Under the pieces are notes generated by a model. That model did not search any database, was not told the DNA's origin, and worked only from the letters and a program-made list of their open reading frames with translations. A program made the position numbers and the translations under genes. From NCBI GenBank assembly GCA_016235885.1, contig JACRIH010000562.1:1-44743 (forward strand): DNA of 44,743 bases. The letters run 5' to 3'. This document shows positions 17,532 through 25,096 of this stretch, one piece after another. The stretch's first letter is position 1. Each line of letters begins with the position of its first letter. The DNA is from Planctomycetales bacterium (GTDB lineage Bacteria > Planctomycetota > Planctomycetia > Planctomycetales > Planctomycetaceae).

Positions 17532-18707
17532 CGCCTGCCGGTAAAACGCGTTGGCGGCGGCGACTCCGGCGCCGGGTTGTACGGTTGCGCCTTGATCGGT
17601 CAGGCATCGTTCCAAAGCCGCGAGCAGAAGAAGAACATTGCGCGGGGAACTGGTTTCACCCATCAAGCCGATCCGCCACGTCTTGCCTTTCATCGGGCCG
17701 AGACCTCCGCCGATTTCGATGCCGAACTCGGCGAGCAATTGCTTGCGGACGGTGACGTCATCCACGCCGCTGGGGATCAGCACGGCATTCAGCATCGGGA
17801 GTTGAATCCCCTCCGCGACCGCGTAGTTCAGGCCGATCGCGTTCAGACCGGCTTTCAGGGCGAGATGATTTCGTTTGTGTCGGGCGATACGAACTTCGAG
17901 TCCTTCTTCAAGCACCAACCGCAGCGCTTCGTGCAGACCGTAGTTCATGTTGATGGGGGCGGTGTGGTGGTAGGCCCGATCCTGTCCCCAATAGTTTTTC
18001 ACCAGCGTCATGTCGAGATACCAGCTTGCGATCTTCGCCTTCCGCTTTTCAATCGCGGCGACGGCTCGCGGGCTGAATGTGACCGGAGACAAACCCGGCG
18101 GGCAACTCAAGCACTTTTGCGTGCCGCTGTAAACGGCGTCGAGTTGCCAGCCGTCCACTTCGACCGGCACGCCGCCGAGCGATGTGACGGTGTCCGCGAG
18201 CAGCAGCGCTCCGGCGTCGTGGACGATACGAGAAATCTCTTCGAGCGGTTGCCACGCCCCCGTCGACGTTTCGGCGTGGACGATTCCGAGCACTTTCGGT
18301 TGCACGCGCCGCACGACCTCGGCGATTTGATCGGCAGAGAACACTTCGCCGAACGGACGTTCAATTGTCGTGACCTGCGCTCCGGCTCGTCCGGCAACAT
18401 CGGCCATCCGGCCTCCGAACACGCCGTTCACGCAGACAACCATCCGGTCGCCGGGTTCGATCAGATTGACCACGCACGTCTCCATGCCAGCGCTGCCGGT
18501 GCCGCTCACCGCCAGAGTCAACTCGTTCGCCGTGCGGAAGACGTGGCGGAGCATCGACTGCGTCTCGTTCATCACCTGGATGAAATACGGGTCGAGGTGC
18601 CCGACGGTGGGCGCGCCCAGCGCGGCCAGCACTCGCGGATGCACGTCACTCGGGCCGGGGCCCATGAGGATGCGACGGGGAGGGTTGAGGGGGGCGGGAG
18701 TGGTCAT
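17529..18707 (-). CDS. Class V aminotransferase, alanine/serine-glyoxylate type
   Basis: The product has 392 residues, a PLP-dependent fold type I enzyme. Seen: the N-terminal [13 protein letters not shown] loop, [11 protein letters not shown] (67-77) for the phosphate, D172 in ADTVTSLGG for the PLP ring nitrogen, and K198 in [12 protein letters not shown] as the Schiff-base lysine. The C-terminal [14 protein letters not shown] also fits alanine-glyoxylate and serine-glyoxylate aminotransferases. It probably moves an amino group from alanine or serine to glyoxylate; the (S)-ureidoglycine-glyoxylate (PucG) role cannot be excluded, but no purine-catabolism genes are near. It lies upstream of the PqiA-MCE gene, separated by a repeat. 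Confidence 0.93.
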   Translation of the reverse strand: MTTPAPLNPPRRILMGPGPSDVHPRVLAALGAPTVGHLDPYFIQVMNETQSMLRHVFRTANELTLAVSGTGSAGMETCVVNLIEPGDRMVVCVNGVFGGRMADVAGRAGAQVTTIERPFGEVFSADQIAEVVRRVQPKVLGIVHAETSTGAWQPLEEISRIVHDAGALLLADTVTSLGGVPVEVDGWQLDAVYSGTQKCLSCPPGLSPVTFSPRAVAAIEKRKAKIASWYLDMTLVKNYWGQDRAYHHTAPINMNYGLHEALRLVLEEGLEVRIARHKRNHLALKAGLNAIGLNYAVAEGIQLPMLNAVLIPSGVDDVTVRKQLLAEFGIEIGGGLGPMKGKTWRIGLMGETSSPRNVLLLLAALERCLTDQGATVQPGAGVAAANAFYRQA

Positions 18708-18771
18708 GGTGATCAGGATCGTGGATTGTGGATCGTGTAGGCTCGTTCAAGCGGGGGCCGGAGAGACATTC

Positions 18772-18813
18772 GCCCCTCACCCCCGGCCCCTCTCCCCCTT
18801 CGGGGGCGAGGGG
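18772..18813. repeat. Dispersed GC-rich hairpin repeat
   Basis: The last part is a 12-bp stem with one mismatch and a TTC loop (18787-18798 with 18802-18813). The first part reads CCCCTCACCCCCGGCCCC. Both parts resemble the element at 14147-14235. It sits in the 109-nt gap between the hydrolase and aminotransferase genes, immediately past the hydrolase stop, and could end its transcript. Confidence 0.75.
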
Positions 18814-18816
18814 AGG

Positions 18817-19404
18817 TCAGGATTGTTTTACCAACTGGCTGATTTGTTTGAATTCCAGCGTGCCGGCGACTTCGCACCATTCGAACAGGACGGATTCGGT
18901 GGTGGTGATCGTGGCCCCGCAGGACGACATGCGTTGCAGGGCCACGTCCCAATCGAAATCGTTGCGGCTGGCGACGGCATCGGCCGGGACGAAGACGCGG
19001 TAGCCGTGGGCGAGCAGGTCCAGCACGGTTTGCAGAACGCACACGTGAGCTTCCATTCCGGCGACGACGACTTGGTGCCGGTCGTCGTTCTGTTCGGCTG
19101 CGAAACCCCAGCCCAAACACTCGGCACAACTGAATCGCACTTTCGTCGGGCGGTCGGCCAGCAGCGCAGCCAGTTCGGGGACAGTCGCCCCCAGCCCCTT
19201 GGGATACTGCTCCGTGGCGAAGACGGGAACGTTGAGGATTTTCGCCCCTTCGATCAACCGACGGCAGTTTGAAATCATGCGTCCGACGTTCGGGATGGCT
19301 GGCGTCAGTTTCTCCTGCACGTCCACGATCAGCAGCTTGCCGGCGTGTCGCGACAGGAGTTCACTGCTGCGGAGATACGTGTTGTCATCGGAGTGGGAAG
19401 TCAT
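18817..19404 (-). CDS. Isochorismatase-family cysteine hydrolase
   Basis: The product has 195 residues. The catalytic triad of the family is present: D28 in LLIVDVQEKL, K88 in TKVRFSC, and C122 in GMEAHVCVLQT, which also holds the typical cis-peptide region. These enzymes hydrolyse amides or related bonds (nicotinamidase, biuret hydrolase, isochorismatase) through a cysteine nucleophile; the wording EQYPKGLG is typical of the YcaC-like and mitochondrial isochorismatase-domain (ISOC) branch. The substrate cannot be told. It is transcribed in the same direction as the aminotransferase gene but separated by a hairpin repeat. Confidence 0.93.
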   Translation of the reverse strand: MTSHSDDNTYLRSSELLSRHAGKLLIVDVQEKLTPAIPNVGRMISNCRRLIEGAKILNVPVFATEQYPKGLGATVPELAALLADRPTKVRFSCAECLGWGFAAEQNDDRHQVVVAGMEAHVCVLQTVLDLLAHGYRVFVPADAVASRNDFDWDVALQRMSSCGATITTTESVLFEWCEVAGTLEFKQISQLVKQS

Positions 19405-19444
19405 GTTGCGATGCTAGCGTGCGGAGAGTTGCGAGTCGAGTACT

Positions 19445-19571
19445 GAGTGCTGAGTGCTGAGTGCCGAGTGCCGAGTGCCGAGTGCCGAGTGCTGAGGGTC
19501 GGTGGTGATTGGTTCCCGCTGCACATTGCCCACTCGCCACTCAGCACTCTCCGTCCACCGTCCACCGTCCA
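19445..19571. repeat. 7-mer tandem repeats with inverted partner
   Basis: Seven adjacent copies of GAGTGCY lie at 19445-19493, and three copies of CCGTCCA at 19551-19571. Between them ACTCAGCACTC (19539-19549) is the reverse complement of part of the first array, so the region can fold. It lies between the divergent hydrolase and adenylate-kinase-like genes. Confidence 0.75.
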
Positions 19572-19680
19572 CGACAAATTCCCTCTGCCGTGTTGAGACT
19601 CGCTTTGCTTGCGTTTAGGATACGCCTTCACAAACGACGGAATGAAAAGAGGATCGTTTCCCGCCGGAAAGGGGACTGAC

Positions 19681-20304
19681 GTGGCTGATCGATATGAAAC
19701 GGTGTTGCTGTTCGGTGCGCCGGGTGCCGGAAAGGGGACACAGGGAAAGGTTCTGGGAGTGATCCCGGGGTTCTTCCATCTTTCGTTGGGTGATGTCTAC
19801 CGCTCGCTCGACATGAACACCGGCGAAGGCAAGGTCATCTACCAGTACAGCACCAAGGGGATGCTCGTCCCCGACGACATCACGATCCGCGTGTGGAAGC
19901 AGCATTTGGATGCCCTCGCCGTGCTGTCGCACTACAAGCCGTACGAAGACATCCTGATACTCGACGGGATGCCGCGGAATCGCGAGCAGGCCCGGTTGAT
20001 CGCCGAACACGTCGACGTGTTGAAAATCATTCACCTGGTCTGCAAGGATCAGGAATCCATGATCCACCGCATTCGCCGGCGAGCCATTCGTGAAAACCGC
20101 GCGGATGATGCGTCAGAGGAAGTCATCCGCCGACGATTCCAAGTGTACGAAGACGAGACGCGGCCGGTACTCGAATGCTACCCGAAGGAACTCATCGCCG
20201 AAGTGGACGCCGTCGGTTCGCCGTCAGAGGTCTTGTTGTCGGTGTTGAATGTCGTGATCCCCGTGCAGAACACCCACTTTCGGCACAAGGTGGAGCCGCA
20301 ATGA
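19681..20304 (+). CDS. Adenylate-kinase-like nucleoside monophosphate kinase
   Basis: The product has 207 residues. Walker A GAPGAGKGT (12-20), the NMP-binding region FFHLSLGDVYRSL, DGMPRNREQ (95-103, the DGFPR counterpart) and the RENRADD loop (137-143) with nearby arginines identify the adenylate kinase fold. The LID segment is short and has no zinc cysteines. It moves phosphate between ATP and a nucleoside monophosphate; AMP is likely, but the genome's main adk is expected in the ribosomal region, so this may be a paralogue with another role. The GTG at 19681 has AAGGGG 6 nt upstream; the in-frame ATG at 19642 is less well placed. Confidence 0.88.
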   Translation: MADRYETVLLFGAPGAGKGTQGKVLGVIPGFFHLSLGDVYRSLDMNTGEGKVIYQYSTKGMLVPDDITIRVWKQHLDALAVLSHYKPYEDILILDGMPRNREQARLIAEHVDVLKIIHLVCKDQESMIHRIRRRAIRENRADDASEEVIRRRFQVYEDETRPVLECYPKELIAEVDAVGSPSEVLLSVLNVVIPVQNTHFRHKVEPQ

Positions 20305-20334
20305 GGCGTGCGGCGAGAGGTCGCAGCCCCGCAG

Positions 20335-20402
20335 GTAGGATGGACGCCTCGTCCGTCCGATTCGCCGCAGAGAGATCCGGACGGACGAGGCGTTCATCCT
20401 AC
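20335..20402. repeat. 24-bp inverted repeat, dispersed hairpin element
   Basis: The arms 20335-20358 and 20379-20402 are reverse complements with a single mismatch; the loop is 20 nt. The core is ACGCCTCGTCCGTCC. It lies 31 nt after the adenylate-kinase-like gene and 79 nt before the Nramp-like gene. It may act as a terminator without a T-tract or as a mobile extragenic element. Confidence 0.8.
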
Positions 20403-20480
20403 TCTTGAAACAACTTCTGCCGTTCATCTGACAAGTTTTCATCACGCCCTTCGCATGCCTTACGGAAACGGACATCGCCG

Positions 20481-21926
20481 ATGAGCCAAGCCGACAGCTT
20501 TGACCCGTATGCGATGCCCGCCGAGGCCATCAAGGAACCGCCGGTCAGTCTGTGGTCGGCCCTGCGGAACATCGGACCGGGAATCATTCTCGCGGGGTCG
20601 ATCGTCGGTTCCGGCGAATTGATCCTGACGACGCGGTTGGGAGCCAAGTACGGGTTCATTTTTCTGTGGCTGATTCTCTACAGTTGCGTGATCAAAGTGT
20701 TCGTCCAGATTGAACTCGGCCGGTACGCCATTTCGTCCGGCAAGCCGACGCTGGGTGCACTCAACGATCTGCCGGGACCAAAGTTCGGTGCCCACTGGCT
20801 GTGCTGGTGGTGGCTCGCGATGCTGCTTGTGACCGTGTTTCAACTCGGAGCGATGGTCGGCGGCGTGGGGCAAGCGCTCGACCTGGCGTTTCCGGCGCTG
20901 AGCAATTGGCTGGCGGCAATCACGAGCGGAGTCTCACCCGCACTCTCGAACATGTTTGAGACGCGCGGCTCGCTGCCGTGGGCGATGTTAACGGCGGTTG
21001 CCTGTATTCTGCTGCTGCTCAGCGGTGGCTACAAACGGATCGAACTCATTACGACAGTGCTCGTCGTCTCGGTGACATTGATCACCGTCGTTTGCATGCT
21101 GGTGCTGCCTCGAATGGGATTTCCGATCCGTCCAACGGAGCTGTGGGAGGGGATGAAGTTTCGTCTTCCAGAAGGGGCGGAAGGTGTCGCGGAAGCGTTC
21201 GCCGTCTTCGGCATCACGGGCGTTGGGGCCGGTGAGCTGTATCAGTATCCGTACTGGTGCCTGGAGAAAGGTTACGCCCGTTTCGCCGGAGCGCGAAACG
21301 ACAGTGACGATTGGGCGAGACGGGCCAAAGGTTGGATTCGCGTGATGTATCTCGACGCGTGGGCCAGCATGATCGTGTTCACGGTCGCGACGCTCGCGTT
21401 TTATGTCATGGGTTCCGCCGTGCTGCACGTTCAGGGACTTGTTCCAGACAAAGAGGAGATGATCAAAACTCTGTCGAAAATGTATGAACCGGCGTTCGGC
21501 GGTTGGACGATCGTCGCGTTTCTGATCGGGGCGTGGGCGGTGTTGTTCAAGACACTGTACGTGTCGTCGGCCTCGCACAGCCGGTTGACGTCGGATTTCC
21601 TGAGTCTCGGGAATTTCGTACGTTACGAAACAGTCGGTGAGCGGGCGCGAATGATCCGCTGGTTTTGCGTCTTCTACCCGTGCCTGGCGTTCTTGCTGTT
21701 CCTGTGGAATGGCAATCCCCCGTTCATGGTGTTCATCGGTGGTTTGGCGCAGGCGGTGACGCTACCGGTCATCGCTGGAGCCACGGTGTACCTCCGATTT
21801 CGCGGCACGGATCGCCGACTCGCCCCGTCAGGCTGGTCCGATCTCTGCCTGTTGTTCGCCTTCGTTTCCATGTCGGCGATGGCCGCGTACGTGCTGTACG
21901 ACAAGCTGTTTCCCAAGTCGGCGTAG
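20481..21926 (+). CDS. Nramp-like transporter with non-canonical metal motifs
   Basis: The product has 481 residues and about 11-12 membrane helices. The Nramp framework is visible: IGPGIILAGSIVGSGELILT in TM1 and FGITGVGAGELYQYPYW in TM6. Canonical Nramp proteins have DPGN in TM1 and MPH in TM6, which bind Mn2+ or Fe2+. Here the TM1 position reads GSGE (43-46) and TM6 reads GVGAGELYQYP (247-257), so the usual metal ligands are absent. Glutamates replace them in both helices. It may carry another cation such as Mg2+ or a different substrate. The ribosome-binding site is weak. The gene has its own leader after a hairpin repeat. Confidence 0.88.
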   Translation: MSQADSFDPYAMPAEAIKEPPVSLWSALRNIGPGIILAGSIVGSGELILTTRLGAKYGFIFLWLILYSCVIKVFVQIELGRYAISSGKPTLGALNDLPGPKFGAHWLCWWWLAMLLVTVFQLGAMVGGVGQALDLAFPALSNWLAAITSGVSPALSNMFETRGSLPWAMLTAVACILLLLSGGYKRIELITTVLVVSVTLITVVCMLVLPRMGFPIRPTELWEGMKFRLPEGAEGVAEAFAVFGITGVGAGELYQYPYWCLEKGYARFAGARNDSDDWARRAKGWIRVMYLDAWASMIVFTVATLAFYVMGSAVLHVQGLVPDKEEMIKTLSKMYEPAFGGWTIVAFLIGAWAVLFKTLYVSSASHSRLTSDFLSLGNFVRYETVGERARMIRWFCVFYPCLAFLLFLWNGNPPFMVFIGGLAQAVTLPVIAGATVYLRFRGTDRRLAPSGWSDLCLLFAFVSMSAMAAYVLYDKLFPKSA

Positions 21927-21960
21927 CGGTCGCGACAAAAAGTAGACGGGTCACTCCGTA

Positions 21961-22016
21961 GCCCGAACTTTCTTGCTACCTGCGTTTCGACGACTTCGGT
22001 AGCATCATGTTCGGGC
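21961..22016 (+). promoter_or_regulatory. Composite hairpin before LarA-like gene
   Basis: Two stacked stems share one axis: outer GCCCGAAC (21961-21968) with GTTCGGGC (22009-22016), inner TGCTACC (21974-21980) with GGTAGCA (21998-22004). Internal loops are 5 and 4 nt. It lies 34 nt after the Nramp stop and 62 nt before the LarA-like start. It could end the first transcript or act as a leader structure for the second. Confidence 0.5.
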
Positions 22017-22078
22017 GTCGGCATCGTGGAGACCGAGTGCTCTTTCGATCCGACTTCCGCAATCAAGAATCGCATTCG

Positions 22079-23359
22079 ATGTTTCCCACTTCGATTCCTC
22101 TCGATCCCAACCCCCCCGCATCGTACCTGCCGACAATGTCGGCCGATGAGGTCCGGCAATGGGTCGCGACGCACGTGCCGCGAGACGACTTCACGGATCA
22201 GCGCGTGCTGCTGATCGTGCCGGACGCCACGCGAACGGCTCCGCTGCCGCTGCTGTTTGACGCCGTGTACCAGCACCTGCGCGGAGTCGTTGCTAAGTTC
22301 GATGTGCTGGTGGCGCTCGGCACGCATCCGCCGATGAGCGAGGGACAGATTTGCAAATTGCTGGGGATCGATCAGGCGGAGCGCAACCGGTTTTTCCTGC
22401 CCGTCGGGCTGTTCAACCACGAGTGGGATCGTCCCGACCGGCTGGCCGTTTTGGGGACGTTGACCGAGCGGGACACACGCGAGATTTCCGACGGCCTGAT
22501 GTCGGAGGACGTGCCGGTCGCGATCAATTCCCGCGTCCTCGACTACGACCGGCTGCTGGTTCTGGGACCGGTGTTTCCGCACGAAGTCGTCGGGTTCTCG
22601 GGCGGGAACAAGTATTTCTTTCCGGGAATCGCCGGGCCGGAGATTCTCAACTTTTTTCACTGGCTGGGGGCGCTGATCACGAACCACAAGATCATCGGCG
22701 TGAAACACACGCCGGTGCGGCGCGTGGTGGACGTGGCGGCGAAGATGATTCCCGTCGAACGGCGCTGCCTGGCGTTCGTCGTGTCGAAGCAGGGGAATCT
22801 GCACGGCATGTTCTATGGTTCGCCCGAAGCGGCCTGGAGCGACGCGGCCGATCTGTCCGAGAAAGCTCATGTCGTCCGTATGCCAAAGCCGTTTCACACC
22901 GTGTTGTCGTGTGCCCCGCCGATGTACGACGAGCTGTGGGTGGCGGGAAAGTGCATGTACAAACTGGAACCGGTCGTTGCCGACGGCGGGGAACTCATCA
23001 TCTACGCGCCGCACTTGGGCGAGATTTCGGTGACGCACGGCAAGCAGATTGCCGAGGTCGGCTACCATGTGCGCGATTACTTCGTGAAACAGTGGGACAA
23101 GTTCCAGCACATCTCGCGCGGAGTCCTCGCGCATTCGACGCACGTGCGTGGCGGCGGGACGTTCGAGAACGGGATCGAGAACCCCCGCGTCCGCGTCACA
23201 CTCGCCAGTGCCCTCCCGCCCGACGTGTGCGAGCGCATCAACCTGGGCTACCGCGACCCAACCACGATCAACGTCGAATCGTTCGCCGACCGCGAAGCCG
23301 AGGGCGTGTTGTTGGTACGCAAGGCCGGCGAGATGTTGTATCGATTGGAGAGAGACTGA
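22079..23359 (+). CDS. LarA-family (lactate racemase-like) nickel-pincer protein
   Basis: The product has 426 residues. LarA proteins racemise or epimerise 2-hydroxyacids using a nickel-pincer nucleotide held by a lysine and histidines. The family marks are here: DATRTAP (49-55), GTHPPM with H83, and FPHEVVGFSGGNKYFFPGIAG's first and last key residues H168 and K178, spaced exactly as H174 and K184 of Lactobacillus LarA. Substrate may differ from lactate: known homologues act on several 2-hydroxyacids. No larB, larC or larE cofactor gene is in the window. The start is ambiguous. I chose the ATG at 22079, since the in-frame ATG at 22007 overlaps the hairpin and adds a Arg/Asp-rich stretch without homology. 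Confidence 0.88.
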   Translation: MFPTSIPLDPNPPASYLPTMSADEVRQWVATHVPRDDFTDQRVLLIVPDATRTAPLPLLFDAVYQHLRGVVAKFDVLVALGTHPPMSEGQICKLLGIDQAERNRFFLPVGLFNHEWDRPDRLAVLGTLTERDTREISDGLMSEDVPVAINSRVLDYDRLLVLGPVFPHEVVGFSGGNKYFFPGIAGPEILNFFHWLGALITNHKIIGVKHTPVRRVVDVAAKMIPVERRCLAFVVSKQGNLHGMFYGSPEAAWSDAADLSEKAHVVRMPKPFHTVLSCAPPMYDELWVAGKCMYKLEPVVADGGELIIYAPHLGEISVTHGKQIAEVGYHVRDYFVKQWDKFQHISRGVLAHSTHVRGGGTFENGIENPRVRVTLASALPPDVCERINLGYRDPTTINVESFADREAEGVLLVRKAGEMLYRLERD

Positions 23360-23379
23360 CGCATCGCGTTGGAACCAAG

Positions 23380-23994
23380 ATGGCCGATCAAGATCAAACC
23401 GCAACGGCACCGCACGTGATTGTGCTGGCGGGACCGAATGGCTCGGGAAAGACAACGGCGTCTCGGACGTTGCTGGCCGAGCGGTTGCAGGTCGCCACCT
23501 TTGTTAATGCCGACGTGATCGCTCAAGGATTGGCCGGGTTCGACCCCGATCGCGCAGCAATTCAAGCCGGCAAATTGATGCTGCATCGGTTGGATGAACT
23601 GGCTCGGTCGCGGGAAACCTTCGCCTTTGAGACCACGCTGGCGGCCCGATCCTTCGCACCTTGGCTGGAGAAACTGAAGCACGCTGGGTATCGAGTCGAA
23701 TTGTTTTACTTTTGGTTGTCAGATCCCACCTTGAATGTTGCGAGGGTTGCCGAACGAGTCCGTCGAGGAGGACATCACATTCCCGAAGAAACGATCCGGC
23801 GAAGATATGAGCGGAGCGTACACAACCTGATTCACTTGTACCTGCCCTTGGCGGATCAGTGGGCCATCTACGATAATTCGACGCGCGGTGAAATGGTTGC
23901 CGTCGCGTCAGGGCAGAATCCCGGCGGTGCGGTGATTCGAAATGAAGTCGTTTGGAACAGAATGTTGGAGCTTGCCGATGCACCACAATGGTGA
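23380..23994 (+). CDS. Zeta-toxin-like P-loop kinase
   Basis: The product has 204 residues. It has Walker A GPNGSGKT (18-25), FVNADVIAQGL with an Asp at the position of the zeta catalytic aspartate, and FAFETTLAARSF, then a basic stretch (RVRRGGHHIPEETIRRRYER) typical of the zeta-toxin-like ATPases found across bacteria. True zeta toxins phosphorylate UDP-N-acetylglucosamine and block wall synthesis; many relatives like this one have no proven substrate. The ATG is 20 nt after the LarA-like stop; a longer in-frame extension runs through LarA-like coding sequence and is not real. The next small gene overlaps its end by 17 nt, which suggests a coupled pair. Confidence 0.88.
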   Translation: MADQDQTATAPHVIVLAGPNGSGKTTASRTLLAERLQVATFVNADVIAQGLAGFDPDRAAIQAGKLMLHRLDELARSRETFAFETTLAARSFAPWLEKLKHAGYRVELFYFWLSDPTLNVARVAERVRRGGHHIPEETIRRRYERSVHNLIHLYLPLADQWAIYDNSTRGEMVAVASGQNPGGAVIRNEVVWNRMLELADAPQW

Positions 23995-24202
23995 CTTGAT
24001 TCGGGAACGTCTACAAGATCAGACTGGCCTCGATGAGGCAGTGAGCAAGGCGGCCCGACTGGCGGTGCTCGAACACGCGCGGCTCGGGTTTCCTGTGGCG
24101 GAATGGCGTGACGGCCAAGTTGTCTGGGTGCCGCCGGAAGAGATTCTGCGGCAGTTCGCGGACACCATCGACAACCTGGCCTCCCGCACGAGTGCCCCAT
24201 GA
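23978..24202 (+). CDS. Small partner protein of zeta-like kinase (antitoxin-like)
   Basis: The product has 74 residues: MHHNGDLIRERLQDQTGL, a helix-rich middle (EAVSKAARLAVLEHARLG) and a short strand-like end, WRDGQVVWVPPEEI. Small proteins of this build accompany zeta-like kinase genes in many bacteria, which I state from family knowledge. It overlaps the kinase gene by 17 nt and shares a 4-nt ATGA overlap with the phosphatase gene, so translation is probably coupled. GGAG lies 7 nt before the start. An antitoxin role is inference; the usual order in epsilon-zeta is antitoxin first. Confidence 0.82.
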   Translation: MHHNGDLIRERLQDQTGLDEAVSKAARLAVLEHARLGFPVAEWRDGQVVWVPPEEILRQFADTIDNLASRTSAP

Positions 24203-24999
24203 GCACCATCGATTCCAGTGACGTGGCGTCACGATTGGAGTTCGCTCGCGACGCCGCGTTGGATGCGGCGCGAATCATCCTCGGTTTCTATCAGGACGCC
24301 GGGTTGAACGTGGAACGCAAGCGGGATGCCTCGCCGGTGACGATCGCGGATCGGCGGGCTGAGCAGGCGATTCGCGAGGGGATTGCGAAGTACTTTCCGA
24401 ACGACGGGGTACTCGGTGAGGAATTCGGCGAGACGCCGGGGACGTCCGGGTTCCGGTGGGTTCTCGATCCGCTTGACGGGACGAAATCGTTCATTCACGG
24501 GACGCCACTGTTTGGCACGTTGATCGGCGTGGAGCATCTCGGACGGTGCGTGGTGGGCGTGTGCAATTTTCCGGTGCTGAACGAGATGGCGTGGGGATCG
24601 GTCGGCGGCGGGGCGTGGTGGCGGACTGGAAGCGAACAGCCCAAGCCCGCACGCGTGTCGAACGTGGCCGAACTTTCGCAGGCGCTGCTGTGCTTCACGA
24701 CCGTGCAGGGTTTTTCGAGGATTGGGCGGGCGGATGCGTTCGACAAGTTTGTACAGACCGCCGGGTTGGTTCGCGGGTGGGGAGATTGCTACGGGCACAT
24801 CCTCGTCGCGACGGGGCGAGCCGACGTGATGGTCGATCCGCAGATGAATCCGTGGGACGCCGCGGCGCTGGTGCCCATCGTTCAGGAAGCGGGAGGCAGT
24901 TTCATGGACTGGCAGGGGGAGACGTCGATCAACACGGGCAATGGGATCTCGGTGAACGCGGCACTGCGCGAAGAAGTCCTGCGAATCACACGGCGATGA
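24199..24999 (+). CDS. hisN: Inositol-monophosphatase-family phosphatase, HisN type
   Basis: The product has 266 residues. It is a Mg2+-dependent phosphatase of the inositol monophosphatase fold: metal sites GEEFGE (73-78), DPLDGT (90-95) and NPWD (D220). The wording GWGDCYGH (193-200) and TGRADVMVDPQMNPWD fits HisN, which removes phosphate from L-histidinol phosphate in histidine synthesis; inositol phosphate cannot be excluded. The start overlaps the stop of the small antitoxin-like gene (ATGA), so the two are translationally coupled, although their functions look unrelated. A long inverted repeat follows the stop. Confidence 0.92.
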   Translation: MSTIDSSDVASRLEFARDAALDAARIILGFYQDAGLNVERKRDASPVTIADRRAEQAIREGIAKYFPNDGVLGEEFGETPGTSGFRWVLDPLDGTKSFIHGTPLFGTLIGVEHLGRCVVGVCNFPVLNEMAWGSVGGGAWWRTGSEQPKPARVSNVAELSQALLCFTTVQGFSRIGRADAFDKFVQTAGLVRGWGDCYGHILVATGRADVMVDPQMNPWDAAALVPIVQEAGGSFMDWQGETSINTGNGISVNAALREEVLRITRR

Positions 25000-25006
25000 C
25001 GGGAAA

Positions 25007-25095
25007 GGCTCACGCAGAGGCGCGGAGGTCGCGGAGAGAAATCGTTGAACCCGTCGCCCCAGAATTCATTGTGCCTCCGCGCCTCTGCGTGAGCC
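25007..25095. repeat. Perfect 22-bp inverted repeat between convergent genes
   Basis: The arms 25007-25028 and 25074-25095 are exact reverse complements; the core is ACGCAGAGGCGCGGAGG. The loop is 45 nt. The element fills the gap between the HisN stop and the FAD-oxidoreductase stop (25097). The CACGCAGAGGCGCGGAGG wording is, from my knowledge, a common extragenic repeat. It may end both transcripts. Confidence 0.85.
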
Positions 25096-25096
25096 A

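Noticed and set aside
19445-19493. Possible CRISPR-like array
   Set aside because: The units are 7 nt, directly adjacent and without spacers; this is a simple tandem repeat.
21674-23455. A long minus-strand open frame of nearly 600 codons opposite the Nramp-like and LarA-like genes
   Set aside because: It is antisense to two well-supported genes, crosses their gap, and its translation has no recognisable domain; high GC leaves few stops in this frame.
22351-23994. A 547-codon plus-strand frame ending with the zeta-like kinase
   Set aside because: The first 340 codons are an Arg/Gly-rich out-of-frame reading of the LarA-like gene; the kinase begins at 23380.
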